Of a stretch of 7,595 nt of DNA, positions 1 through 6,252 are shown piece by piece. This DNA is from an uncultured Thiotrichaceae bacterium (lineage in GTDB: Bacteria; Pseudomonadota; Gammaproteobacteria; Thiotrichales; Thiotrichaceae), in assembly GCA_938038645.1 (NCBI GenBank), contig CALHTA010000012.1, forward strand, positions 1 through 7,595. The letters are read 5' to 3'. Below the pieces are notes generated by a model. The model saw only the letters and a program-made list of their open reading frames with translations. It did no database searches and was not told where the DNA came from. Position 1 is the first letter of the stretch; each line of letters opens with the position of its first letter. The translations under genes and the position numbers were made by a program.

Positions 1-601
1 AATCAATTGTTTGAATGTCACGTAAGCCACCTGGGCCTTCTTTGAGGTTGGGTTCTACGCGGTAAGCTGTGTCACCATATTGGCGGTAGCGCTGTCTTTT
101 TTCCTCTAGTTTCGCTTCGAAAAACTCGGTTGATGACCACAATTTTTCGGGTGTGATTTGCTCATGCAATTGCTCAAAAAGCGTTTGATTTCCGGTAATG
201 CAACGCGATTCTATGAGGTTAGTGATGATGGTTAAATCTAATTTGCCTTCTTCTACACATTGCTCAATGGTTCTAACGCTGTGTCCCACTTCAAGCCCTA
301 AGTCCCACAGGCTGGTTAGAAAGTCAGAGAGTTTTACTTCAACTTCATCTGACGGTTCTTCTTTGAGCAGTATCAGCAGGTCAACATCAGAGCCCGGGTG
401 CATTTCTGCTCGGCCATAACCCCCAACGGCCACCAGTGCGGTTCCGCTTTCTGCTGTAAGTCCTGATTCATTCCACAGTTCAGTAGAGATTTCATCAATG
501 GTGTTACTACGATCACGCAAAAGCTGTGTAATCGGTGTGCCATTTTTAAAATCTTCGGCTAGCTTTTCACTTGATTGGGTAAGCTGTTTCTTTAGCTTCA
601 T
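1..601 (-). CDS. glnD: PII uridylyltransferase/uridylyl-removing enzyme, N-terminal part (runs off left edge)
   Basis: GlnD is a cytoplasmic nitrogen sensor that adds UMP to PII signal proteins when glutamine is low and removes it when glutamine is high. I translated 200 codons from the ATG at 601–599. The nucleotidyltransferase core is clear: a GGYGRAEMHPGSDVDLLIL stretch at residues 60–78, with metal-binding D72 and D74, then GHSVRT (106–111), the third acidic position in KLDLTIITNLIESR (D122), and GPGGLRDI (189–196), all hallmark GlnD motifs. The HD and ACT domains lie outside the window. The start is about 30 residues further in than E. coli GlnD, so the N-terminal extension is short. The ATG overlaps the radA stop as ATGA. 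No well-placed ribosome binding site precedes it (an AGAGG lies 13 nt away), which suggests translation depends on radA. The usual GYGRGE is GYGRAE here, a mild substitution. Whether the full gene is intact cannot be seen. Confidence 0.93.
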   Translation of the reverse strand, partial: MKLKKQLTQSSEKLAEDFKNGTPITQLLRDRSNTIDEISTELWNESGLTAESGTALVAVGGYGRAEMHPGSDVDLLILLKEEPSDEVEVKLSDFLTSLWDLGLEVGHSVRTIEQCVEEGKLDLTIITNLIESRCITGNQTLFEQLHEQITPEKLWSSTEFFEAKLEEKRQRYRQYGDTAYRVEPNLKEGPGGLRDIQTID

Positions 602-1965
602 AGGTACTCAAGTGCCTCTTCAAGTCGTTGCGCAGGGTGGATTGTCATGCCTTTTATCGCTTTGCGCGGCATGTTCTTTTTAGGAATGATGGCGCGAGTG
701 AAGCCGTGCTTGTGAGCTTCTTTAAGGCGTTCTTCGCCATTGGGTACGGGGCGTATTTCCCCAGCCAATCCTATTTCACCAAACACCACCATGTCAGATG
801 GGTGAGGGCGGTTTCTAAAGCTAGAAAGCGCAGCCAGCATTAACGGCAGGTCGGCCGCCGTTTCGGTAATTTTGACTCCGCCTACCACATTAGCAAACAC
901 GTCTTGGTCAAACATGGAGATGCCACCGTGCCGGTGCATTACCGCTAACAGCATGGCCATCCGGTTCTGTTCCAAGCCTAATGCAACACGTCGAGGTTGT
1001 GAGCCGTGGCTTTCATCGACTAGCGCTTGAACTTCAACGAGCAGCGGTCGAGTACCTTCTCGCGTCACCATAATCACACTGCCCGGACCGGGGTCGTCAT
1101 GGCGCGATAGGAAAATAGAGGAAGGATTGCTAACGCCTTTGAGCCCTTTGTCGGTCATGGCGAAAACGCCTAGTTCGTTGACTGCGCCAAAGCGGTTTTT
1201 CACAGCACGCAATATTCTGAAGCGGCTACCAGGGTCGCCTTCAAAATAGAGTACGGTATCAACCATATGCTCAAGGACGCGCGGACCTGCTAGCGTGCCT
1301 TCTTTGGTAACATGGCCTGCGATAAATACTGAGGTGTTAGTCAGTTTTGCATAGCGGGTGAGTTTGGCGGTGGCCTCGCGTATTTGGCTCACTGAGCCTG
1401 GGGCTGAGGTTAAATGCTCGGTGTAGATAGTTTGAATAGAGTCAACGACCATCACTTCTGGCTTTTCGGTGTTTGCCATTTCAATGATTCGTTCGATACA
1501 AGTTTCTGTCAGCAGCCGAAGTTTGTCGGTTGGTAGTTCTAAGCGTTTGGCACGCATAGATACTTGCTGTAAGGATTCCTCACCCGTTACATAAAGGGTT
1601 TTCATCTCAGTAAGGTTCGACAGGGTTTGGATGAGGATAGTGGATTTACCGATTCCCGGGTCACCACCAATCAAAATAACGGAGCCATGGACTAAGCCAC
1701 CCCCTAATACGCGGTCTAATTCTGAAAGCCCCGTATGGGTTCTGGCATCTTCTTTGAATTCTATATCGCTAATGGATTTTATTTTGTTGACTTCAACACC
1801 CGCATAACCAGAGCGATGGGGTGATTGCACTGGCGCGGGAGCAGGGGCTATTACGGCTTCTTCTTGTAAAGTATTCCACTCGCTGCAATCGCTACATTGG
1901 CCGCCCCATTTATGATGAATCGAGCCACAGGCAGTACAAACGTATTGTGTTTTGCTTTTAGCCAC
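598..1965 (-). CDS. radA: DNA repair/recombination ATPase RadA (Sms)
   Basis: RadA is a RecA-like ATPase that processes recombination intermediates and promotes branch migration with RecA. All 455 residues are present, the normal family length (about 460). From the N-terminus: a four-cysteine zinc finger (C10, C13, C24, C27); a proline/alanine-rich linker around 38–50; the ATPase core with Walker A GGDPGIGKST (100–109), Walker B VMVVDS (171–176) and the RadA-specific KNRFG motif (256–260); then a Lon-protease-like C-terminal domain without proteolytic function in the family (about 300–455), including GEIGLAGEIRPV (396–407). The start is GTG, chosen because MAKxKxxYVCxxCG is the family N-terminus. 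It lies 6 bp after the stop of the CNNM-family gene, with only a weak GGTAA element upstream. Its TGA overlaps the glnD ATG. In E. coli radA sits beside serB, so this placement is different. Identification is very secure. Confidence 0.98.
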   Translation of the reverse strand: MAKSKTQYVCTACGSIHHKWGGQCSDCSEWNTLQEEAVIAPAPAPVQSPHRSGYAGVEVNKIKSISDIEFKEDARTHTGLSELDRVLGGGLVHGSVILIGGDPGIGKSTILIQTLSNLTEMKTLYVTGEESLQQVSMRAKRLELPTDKLRLLTETCIERIIEMANTEKPEVMVVDSIQTIYTEHLTSAPGSVSQIREATAKLTRYAKLTNTSVFIAGHVTKEGTLAGPRVLEHMVDTVLYFEGDPGSRFRILRAVKNRFGAVNELGVFAMTDKGLKGVSNPSSIFLSRHDDPGPGSVIMVTREGTRPLLVEVQALVDESHGSQPRRVALGLEQNRMAMLLAVMHRHGGISMFDQDVFANVVGGVKITETAADLPLMLAALSSFRNRPHPSDMVVFGEIGLAGEIRPVPNGEERLKEAHKHGFTRAIIPKKNMPRKAIKGMTIHPAQRLEEALEYL

Positions 1966-1971
1966 TATTAA

Positions 1972-3270
1972 TTACCATTGTTCGTCTTCGGTTTCTTCAT
2001 CCTCTTTATTAGGACGATTAAGGCGAGGGTATAAGATAAGGGTTTTTACCGCGTTATTGCGAGTCTGTCTAATTTCCAGAGGGTAATTATTCACTAATAT
2101 TGTCACCCCAGGTCCTGGGATAGAGCCGAGATGTTCAGTCACTAATCCATTGACCGTTTTGGCACCTTCGGTCGGGAGTTCTATATTGAGTTGGCGATTT
2201 AATTCGCGAATGTGCATGCCGCCATCAACCCAGATTGTGCCGTCTTCTTGTGGCATTAATTCGTTATCAAATGCGCTGGGAGAGAAAGCACCAACAATCT
2301 CTTCCAAAATATCTTCCAACGTAACCATGCCTTGGATGTCACCGTACTCATCCACAACGATGGCAACGCGACGCTTTTCGGATTGAAAATTGATCAGTTG
2401 TTGGGTTAATACGGTTCCTGCCGGCGTGTAGTAAGCCGGTTTGATTGTCTGCATAAGACCTTCACGAGTCAGACGGTCTTCATGCAATAGTGGAAGTAAA
2501 GAGCGAATGTTTACAAAGCCTAGGACATTGTCGAGCTGGCCTTGATAAATGAGTAGTCGAGTGAAGTTGGTATGTAAAATCTCTTCTTCGATATCGTTCC
2601 AGTCTTCTTCGATATCAATGCCGGTTACATCAGGCCGAGCAATCATAATATCTTCGACGGTAGTCGATTGCATGTCGAGCACGTTGACCAGCATGTCTTG
2701 GTGATTGCTGGGTATTAGGTCGCCTGCTTCGTTGACTACTGCTTTGAGGTCTTCATGACTGAGTGACTCGAGGCTTGCGTCTTTTGGGTCAACGCCAAAT
2801 AATTTTATGATGGAGTTGGCCATTATGTTGATCAGCCAAACTAGCGGGTAAGCGATTTTTAACAGCGGTGTGTATATGTAAGCGGCTGGGAATGCGATTG
2901 CTTCAGATTTAAGTGCCGCAATGGTTTTGGGAGTTACCTCTGCAAAAATCAGCAGCATTAAAGTCAGCGCGCCAGTAGCGATGGCAACACCCACGTTGCC
3001 GCCTAATTTAAAGCCTATGAGTGTGGCAAACTGAGTAATAAGGATATTGACCAGATTGTTGCCCAGTAAGATTAACCCTATCAGGCGATCTGGTTTTTGC
3101 AGAAGGGCGAGTGCAAGCTTAGCCCCTTTGTTCTGTTTGGCTATGTGTCTGAGTTTATAGCGGTTTAGGGCCATAAGGGCGGTTTCTGAGCCTGAGAAAA
3201 AAGCAGACAGCAAAAAGAGGATAAACAGGATTAAGAAAAGTAGGCCCAGCGGGATATTGTCTATATTCAC
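1972..3270 (-). CDS. CNNM/HlyC-CorC family membrane protein (YfjD-like) with CBS pair
   Basis: This 432-residue inner-membrane protein belongs to the CNNM family, whose members are linked to Mg2+/Co2+ efflux or divalent-cation homeostasis; the exact substrate here is unknown. The N-terminal DUF21/CNNM domain (about 1–175) has several hydrophobic helices, the FSGSETA motif (25–31) and EVTPKT (111–116) in the conserved acidic/Pro-Lys segment. A CBS pair follows: the first repeat about 205–260, the second about 270–328 with VVDEYGDIQGMVTLEDILEEIVG (start 305). A CorC_HlyC domain covers about 340–415, and the C-terminus is a strongly acidic tail (EDEETEDEQW, 423–432). Length matches E. coli YfjD, which is also a neighbour of ypjD and ffh. 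The start is GTG at 3270, overlapping the ypjD TGA by 4 bp (GTGA), so it is probably coupled to ypjD. The gene ends 6 bp before radA. YtfL-type paralogues have the same domain order; synteny favours the YfjD type. Confidence 0.95.
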   Translation of the reverse strand: MNIDNIPLGLLFLILFILFLLSAFFSGSETALMALNRYKLRHIAKQNKGAKLALALLQKPDRLIGLILLGNNLVNILITQFATLIGFKLGGNVGVAIATGALTLMLLIFAEVTPKTIAALKSEAIAFPAAYIYTPLLKIAYPLVWLINIMANSIIKLFGVDPKDASLESLSHEDLKAVVNEAGDLIPSNHQDMLVNVLDMQSTTVEDIMIARPDVTGIDIEEDWNDIEEEILHTNFTRLLIYQGQLDNVLGFVNIRSLLPLLHEDRLTREGLMQTIKPAYYTPAGTVLTQQLINFQSEKRRVAIVVDEYGDIQGMVTLEDILEEIVGAFSPSAFDNELMPQEDGTIWVDGGMHIRELNRQLNIELPTEGAKTVNGLVTEHLGSIPGPGVTILVNNYPLEIRQTRNNAVKTLILYPRLNRPNKEDEETEDEQW

Positions 3271-4076
3271 GAGCTTAATAAATACTCTTGTACAAACTTA
3301 GTGCCGAAAAATGCCAGCATCAAAAGGCCGAAACCACTAAGCGTCCAGCGAACTGCGCTTAGGCCGCGCCATCCATATTTCCAGCGTCCTAATAAGAGTG
3401 CTGAAAACACCAGCCATGCGATAATGGAAAGGATTGTTTTGTGACCTACCTGCTGGCCGAATAAGTTCTCGAGATAGATGAATCCAGTAATTAGCGCAAT
3501 GCTTAGTAAAACAAGGCCGGTCCCAATATACCTAAACAGCAATGAATCCATTTCTTGTAGCGGTGGTAATAATTTCAAGAACGTATTGCTTTGACGGGCA
3601 TGAAGTTGTTTGTGTTGGTAAGCCAGAAGTAGTGATTGGAAGGCCGCTATCATCAGCATGCTGTAAGCGAGTAGTGCAGAGAATATGTGTACACCAGTGC
3701 CGCTGCTCAGTATCAAACCGGTGTTATCTGATTTACTAAAAAGAATCTGTAAAGCTAATGCTAAGCTAATGAAGGGTAGTGTTAGCAAGTTTAGGCTTTC
3801 AAAGTTTTGCCGGATGCTGCTAATTAGCAAAATGAGTCCAGCGAGCCACATGATGTGTGACGCGGCGCTTAGGAAGTCGAGCGATAAATAATGTTCATGA
3901 AATAGGGGGGCATACAGGTAAACTGCATGCATGAACGTACCAAGCATCCAGAGCATAAGATAATGCTGCGATATTGCTGGTGCTTCGGTTCTGTTGAGTT
4001 TTGCCCGCCACTGAGTTGCTAGCGCTAAGCACGCAGCAACATAAAGTAAAATAGCAATGCTACCAATTGTTATCAT
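3267..4076 (-). CDS. ypjD: YpjD-type inner-membrane protein, CcsA/HemX-like cytochrome c assembly family
   Basis: This is a 269-residue polytopic membrane protein with about eight hydrophobic segments, matching E. coli YpjD in length and in position beside yfjD and ffh. The family is related to the haem-handling CcsA/HemX proteins, but its own function is not firmly established. Candidate haem-ligand histidines lie in predicted membrane or boundary positions: H50 (TFMHAVY), H130 (GTGVHIF) and H212 (GHKTILSIIAW). The conserved segment MDSLLFRYIGTGLVLLS (176–192) and the GWRG near 235–238 are typical. I see no tryptophan-rich WWD haem-binding motif of the classical CcsA/CcmC type, so cytochrome c maturation should not be assumed. 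The start is the ATG at 4076, without a clear ribosome binding site. It is divergent from ffh across 151 bp, and its TGA overlaps the GTG start of the CNNM-family gene. Confidence 0.93.
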   Translation of the reverse strand: MITIGSIAILLYVAACLALATQWRAKLNRTEAPAISQHYLMLWMLGTFMHAVYLYAPLFHEHYLSLDFLSAASHIMWLAGLILLISSIRQNFESLNLLTLPFISLALALQILFSKSDNTGLILSSGTGVHIFSALLAYSMLMIAAFQSLLLAYQHKQLHARQSNTFLKLLPPLQEMDSLLFRYIGTGLVLLSIALITGFIYLENLFGQQVGHKTILSIIAWLVFSALLLGRWKYGWRGLSAVRWTLSGFGLLMLAFFGTKFVQEYLLSS

Positions 4077-4089
4077 TATTCTGGTTCAG

Positions 4090-4119
4090 GTGAAAATTCT
4101 GAAAGCATAATGGTATAAT
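4090..4119 (+). promoter_or_regulatory. Probable sigma-70 promoter of ffh (extended -10)
   Basis: A perfect TATAAT lies at 4114–4119, preceded by TGG to give an extended -10 (TGGTATAAT, 4111–4119). The best -35 is GTGAAA at 4090–4095 (4/6 to TTGACA, 18-bp spacer), weak as expected with an extended -10. Transcription would start near 4125 and give a leader of about 100 nt before the ffh ATG. A second -10-like hexamer, CATAAT (4106–4111), lies just upstream and could shift the start by 8 bp. I could not find a convincing promoter for ypjD in the same spacer on the other strand. Confidence 0.7.
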
Positions 4120-4151
4120 GTAAGTCGCTTTGTGCATAGGGCGTATTTAAT

Positions 4152-4174
4152 AAGAATAGTAAATGACTATTCTT
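4152..4174 (+). other. 9-bp perfect inverted repeat in the ffh leader
   Basis: AAGAATAGT (4152–4160) and ACTATTCTT (4166–4174) are perfect inverted repeats separated by AAATG. The dyad lies about 27 nt downstream of the predicted ffh transcription start. The arms are AT-rich (2 of 9 pairs are G/C), so it is a weak RNA hairpin and a poor intrinsic terminator; a protein-binding dyad is an equally good reading. A TGTGCAT heptamer occurs on both sides (4131–4137 and 4182–4188). Function is unknown. Confidence 0.55.
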
Positions 4175-4227
4175 TAGTTTCTGTGCATGTTTTAGAATCG
4201 CCATAACAACTGAAAAGTGCCCAAAAT

Positions 4228-5607
4228 ATGTTTGAAAATCTAAGCGATCGTCTCTCCCTTACGGTCAAAAAATTACGCGGCCAAGCTCGTTTAACTGACG
4301 ATAATATCAAAGATGCATTACGTGAAGTGCGTATGGCATTGTTAGAAGCTGATGTTGCCTTGCCAGTTGTTAAGGAGTTTGTCAGTAAGGTAAAAGAGCG
4401 CGCGGTAGGTAAGGAAGTTATTTCCAGCCTTTCGCCTGGTCAGGCACTGATCAAAATCGTAAACGATCAGCTTGTTGAAACCATGGGGCAGGCTAACGAA
4501 TCTTTAGATTTAAGTGCGCAGCCACCGGCTGTTGTGTTAATGGCGGGTCTCCAAGGTGCGGGTAAAACGACAACGGCAGGTAAGCTAGCGCTTCTATTAA
4601 AAGGGCGCGAAAAGAAAAGTGTTGGTTTGGTGAGCTGTGATGTTTACAGGCCGGCTGCGATTAAGCAGCTTGAAACTCTTGCTCAGCAAACTGAAGTAAC
4701 CTTCTTGCCGAGTAGTACCAGTGAGTCTCCAGAGCAGATTGCACGTGAAGCACTTGCGGAAGCAAAACGTCTACATCTCGATGTGTTGATTGTGGATACG
4801 GCCGGTCGTTTAGCGATTGACGTTGAAATGATGGAAGAGATCAAGTCCATTCATGCGGCGATTAATCCAGTAGAAACTTTATTCGTTGTCGACAGTATGA
4901 CGGGTCAAGATGCTGCAAACACTGCTAAGGCATTTGGTGAAGCATTACCGCTTACCGGTGTGATTCTGACGAAAGCAGATGGTGATGCACGTGGTGGTTC
5001 CGCATTATCGGTCAGACAAATTACCGGTAAGCCGATCAAGTTTATCGGTATGGGTGAAAAGCTGGACGCGCTTGAGCCATTCCACCCTGACAGAATTGCT
5101 TCACGTATCTTAGGGATGGGTGATGTTGTTTCTTTGGTTGAAGAAGCGCAGCGTAATGTTGACCATAAGCAGGCTCAGCAGTTAGCTAAAAAATTAAATA
5201 AGGGTAAGGGTTTTGATCTTGAAGACCTTCGCTCTCAAATGCTGCAGATGGAAAAGATGGGTGGCATGAGCAGTATGGTTGAGAAGCTGCCGGGTGCAGG
5301 TAAATTGGCTTCAGCTGTCAACCAAGAGACAACCAATACTCAAGTGAAGCGTATGGTTGGAATTATCAACTCTATGACCCAGCAAGAAAGACGTTTTCCA
5401 GATTTGATTAAAGGATCACGTAAGCGTCGCATTGCCAATGGTGCGGGATTACAGATTCAGGATGTTAACCGCCTACTCAAGCAGCATAAGCAAATGAGTA
5501 AGATGATGAAGAAAATGTCGGGTGGTGGGCTTAAAAAGATGATGCGCGGACTGAAAGGTCAGCTACCACCGGGTATGGGGGGCGGTGGTGGCTTCCCTGG
5601 GATGTAA
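4228..5607 (+). CDS. ffh: Signal recognition particle GTPase Ffh (SRP54 homologue)
   Basis: Ffh binds 4.5S RNA and hydrophobic signal sequences emerging from the ribosome and, with its receptor FtsY, directs nascent membrane proteins to the SecYEG translocon. The 459-residue product is full length. The N domain covers about 1–88. The G domain has G1 GLQGAGKTTT (107–116), the insertion-box DVYRPAA (138–144), G3 DTAGR (190–194), G4 TKADGDARGG (248–257) and GMGE (274–277). The methionine-rich M domain starts at about 300, with the 4.5S-RNA-binding segment GSRKRRIANGAG (396–407) and methionine runs (340–350, 422–439). The tail is glycine-rich. The start MFENLSDRLS is the family N-terminus. The region just upstream (AAAAGTGCCCAAAAT) holds no good Shine-Dalgarno. 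The gene converges on the small exported-protein gene, with 9 bp between the stops. Confidence 0.99.
   Translation: MFENLSDRLSLTVKKLRGQARLTDDNIKDALREVRMALLEADVALPVVKEFVSKVKERAVGKEVISSLSPGQALIKIVNDQLVETMGQANESLDLSAQPPAVVLMAGLQGAGKTTTAGKLALLLKGREKKSVGLVSCDVYRPAAIKQLETLAQQTEVTFLPSSTSESPEQIAREALAEAKRLHLDVLIVDTAGRLAIDVEMMEEIKSIHAAINPVETLFVVDSMTGQDAANTAKAFGEALPLTGVILTKADGDARGGSALSVRQITGKPIKFIGMGEKLDALEPFHPDRIASRILGMGDVVSLVEEAQRNVDHKQAQQLAKKLNKGKGFDLEDLRSQMLQMEKMGGMSSMVEKLPGAGKLASAVNQETTNTQVKRMVGIINSMTQQERRFPDLIKGSRKRRIANGAGLQIQDVNRLLKQHKQMSKMMKKMSGGGLKKMMRGLKGQLPPGMGGGGGFPGM
5561..5593 (+). other. GC-rich 11-bp hairpin at the ffh 3' end, between convergent genes
   Basis: AGCTACCACCG (5561–5571) pairs with CGGTGGTGGCT (5583–5593) around an 11-nt loop; ten pairs are Watson-Crick and one is T·G. 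On the minus strand the same stem would form just beyond the stop of the convergent small gene. No T-run follows in either direction, so it is not a classical intrinsic terminator. It falls in codons for the Pro-Pro-Gly and poly-Gly tail of Ffh, which bias the sequence toward CCACC and GGTGG, so chance is possible. It is the only strong terminator-like structure I see between the two convergent genes. Confidence 0.45.
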
Positions 5608-5616
5608 AGTGCGGGT

Positions 5617-5976
5617 TTACAATGTATAGGTATACCGAAGAGTCAAGCTAGTTGCTCCTAGTTTGGCTCTTATTTTTTTGCTTTTTCCATAGCGGACGCT
5701 AGTGATCCGTTTCAACGCGCGGCTCATGTTTTTAAGCGATTTACTTATGGGGTCGAGTTTCGCTTTGACAGATGTCTGAACTAAGCTGTTTTGTTCGTAT
5801 TGGCTTGTGTAGGTATCTGTCCTGACGAAATGACCAGCGACATTTTGGTTGTCAATGGCTAGAATCAATGACTTGGTTGCCGCTCGCTCGTTTGGGTTTT
5901 CAGATGAAAAAGCTGTTGTGTGAGCTGAAAGCAGTGCAGTGAGTAGTAGTATCGAAATCAGGTATTGTTTTTTCAT
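5617..5976 (-). CDS. Small exported basic protein of unknown function
   Basis: I do not recognise this 119-residue product. It begins with a textbook Sec signal peptide: MKK, a hydrophobic core at about 6–18, and likely cleavage after A22 (HTTA|FSS). The mature part is about 97 residues with no cysteine and no further membrane helix. Its C-terminal half is strongly basic (KSLKNMSRALKRITSVRYGKSKKIRAK region, about 80–104). The last residues, LGATSLTLRYTYTL (106–119), alternate hydrophobic/aromatic with polar residues, as in a beta-strand. The start is well supported: ATG at 5976 with GAGGA (5986–5982) 5 nt upstream, the best ribosome binding site in the window. It lies opposite to and between ffh and rpsP, genes usually consecutive in this neighbourhood, so it looks like a lineage-specific insertion. 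Location would be periplasm or outer membrane. Confidence 0.75.
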   Translation of the reverse strand: MKKQYLISILLLTALLSAHTTAFSSENPNERAATKSLILAIDNQNVAGHFVRTDTYTSQYEQNSLVQTSVKAKLDPISKSLKNMSRALKRITSVRYGKSKKIRAKLGATSLTLRYTYTL

Positions 5977-6089
5977 AGTAATCCTCGGGGGTAGGGATTT
6001 TTTGTTATTGTTTTAATCTCTTCAGTGGGGATCATCTGTGGAGAATGAACATGGAGTTGTTCTGATACTCTCATGTGGCGATTCTTTAA

Positions 6090-6118
6090 TCTATATTGAA
6101 TAGTATAAGTGGTCGCAA
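6090..6118 (-). promoter_or_regulatory. Possible promoter of the small exported-protein gene
   Basis: Reading leftward, TTGCGA (6118–6113, 4/6 to TTGACA) and TATAGA (6095–6090, 4/6 to TATAAT) are separated by exactly 17 bp. Transcription would start near 6083 and give a leader of about 107 nt. Other hexamers in this AT-rich stretch, such as TATACT at 6107–6102, could serve instead, though their -35 partners are poorer. Confidence 0.35.
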
Positions 6119-6133
6119 TCTCAAAACATCTGG

Positions 6134-6153
6134 TTGCAAAGAAATCTTTGCAA
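6134..6153. other. 20-bp palindrome upstream of rpsP (9-bp arms, 2-bp spacer)
   Basis: TTGCAAAGA (6134–6142) and TCTTTGCAA (6145–6153) are perfect inverted repeats separated by AA. The centre is about 50 bp upstream of the expected rpsP transcription start and about 25 bp upstream of the possible -35 of the divergent small gene. That is a natural place for an operator or activator site shared by both. The sequence downstream on the plus strand is pyrimidine-rich, but no plus-strand gene ends nearby, so a terminator role is less likely. I do not recognise the binding protein. Confidence 0.6.
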
Positions 6154-6160
6154 TTACCTC

Positions 6161-6188
6161 TTTTCTTCTTGGAAGGTTAGCGTATAAT
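6161..6188 (+). promoter_or_regulatory. Probable promoter of the rpsP–rimM–trmD operon
   Basis: A perfect TATAAT at 6183–6188 follows GCG and is followed by a C-run. The best -35 is TTTTCT (6161–6166, 3/6, 16-bp spacer) inside a pyrimidine-rich tract. Transcription would begin near 6195, leaving a leader of about 58 nt before the rpsP ATG. The strong -10 with a poor -35 leaves room for activation from the palindrome just upstream. Confidence 0.65.
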
Positions 6189-6206
6189 CCCCCGTTTTCC
6201 TTTTGA

Positions 6207-6241
6207 GACAGGACGCTGTTTGCTGTCCTGCAATCCGACAG
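6207..6241 (+). promoter_or_regulatory. rpsP leader with mutually exclusive hairpins
   Basis: CAGGAC (6209–6214) and GTCCTG (6225–6230) form a perfect 6-bp stem. Separately, CTGTC (6223–6227) can pair with GACAG on the left (6207–6211) or with a second GACAG on the right (6237–6241). The right-hand copy abuts the weak AGAAGA Shine-Dalgarno (6240–6245), so right-hand pairing could partly cover it. This is a candidate for translational control of S16, but it is inferred from pairing only. Confidence 0.35.
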
Positions 6242-6252
6242 AAGATATTTAT

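Noticed and set aside
198..419. 73-codon plus-strand ORF inside glnD
   Set aside because: It is antisense to the conserved nucleotidyltransferase core, whose motifs fix the coding strand. Similar plus-strand ORFs at 498–683, 628–843, 2150–2386, 3542–3739 and 3685–3891 are shadows of the minus-strand genes.
3267..4076. ypjD product as a proven cytochrome c synthetase
   Set aside because: No tryptophan-rich WWD motif is visible and no cytochrome c maturation genes are nearby; only the wider membrane-protein family is supported.
4152..4174. ffh leader dyad as an intrinsic terminator/attenuator
   Set aside because: The stem is AT-rich and is followed by a broken rather than continuous T-run, so termination there is not supported.
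4077..4227. A promoter for ypjD on the minus strand of the divergent spacer
   Set aside because: Several -10-like hexamers exist in the AT-rich spacer, but none has a reasonable -35 at 16–18 bp, so I do not call one.
5975..6074. 33-codon ORF on the minus strand (ATG at 6074) ending in an ATGA overlap with the small exported-protein gene
   Set aside because: No ribosome binding site, no recognisable composition, and the downstream gene has its own strong Shine-Dalgarno. The frame is open for 68 codons but has no better start. It could be a leader peptide, but nothing supports that beyond the overlap.
6220..6252. N-terminal extension of S16 from a TTG at 6220
   Set aside because: The added 11 residues are not part of the S16 family and overlap the leader hairpin; MVTIR at 6253 is the conserved start.
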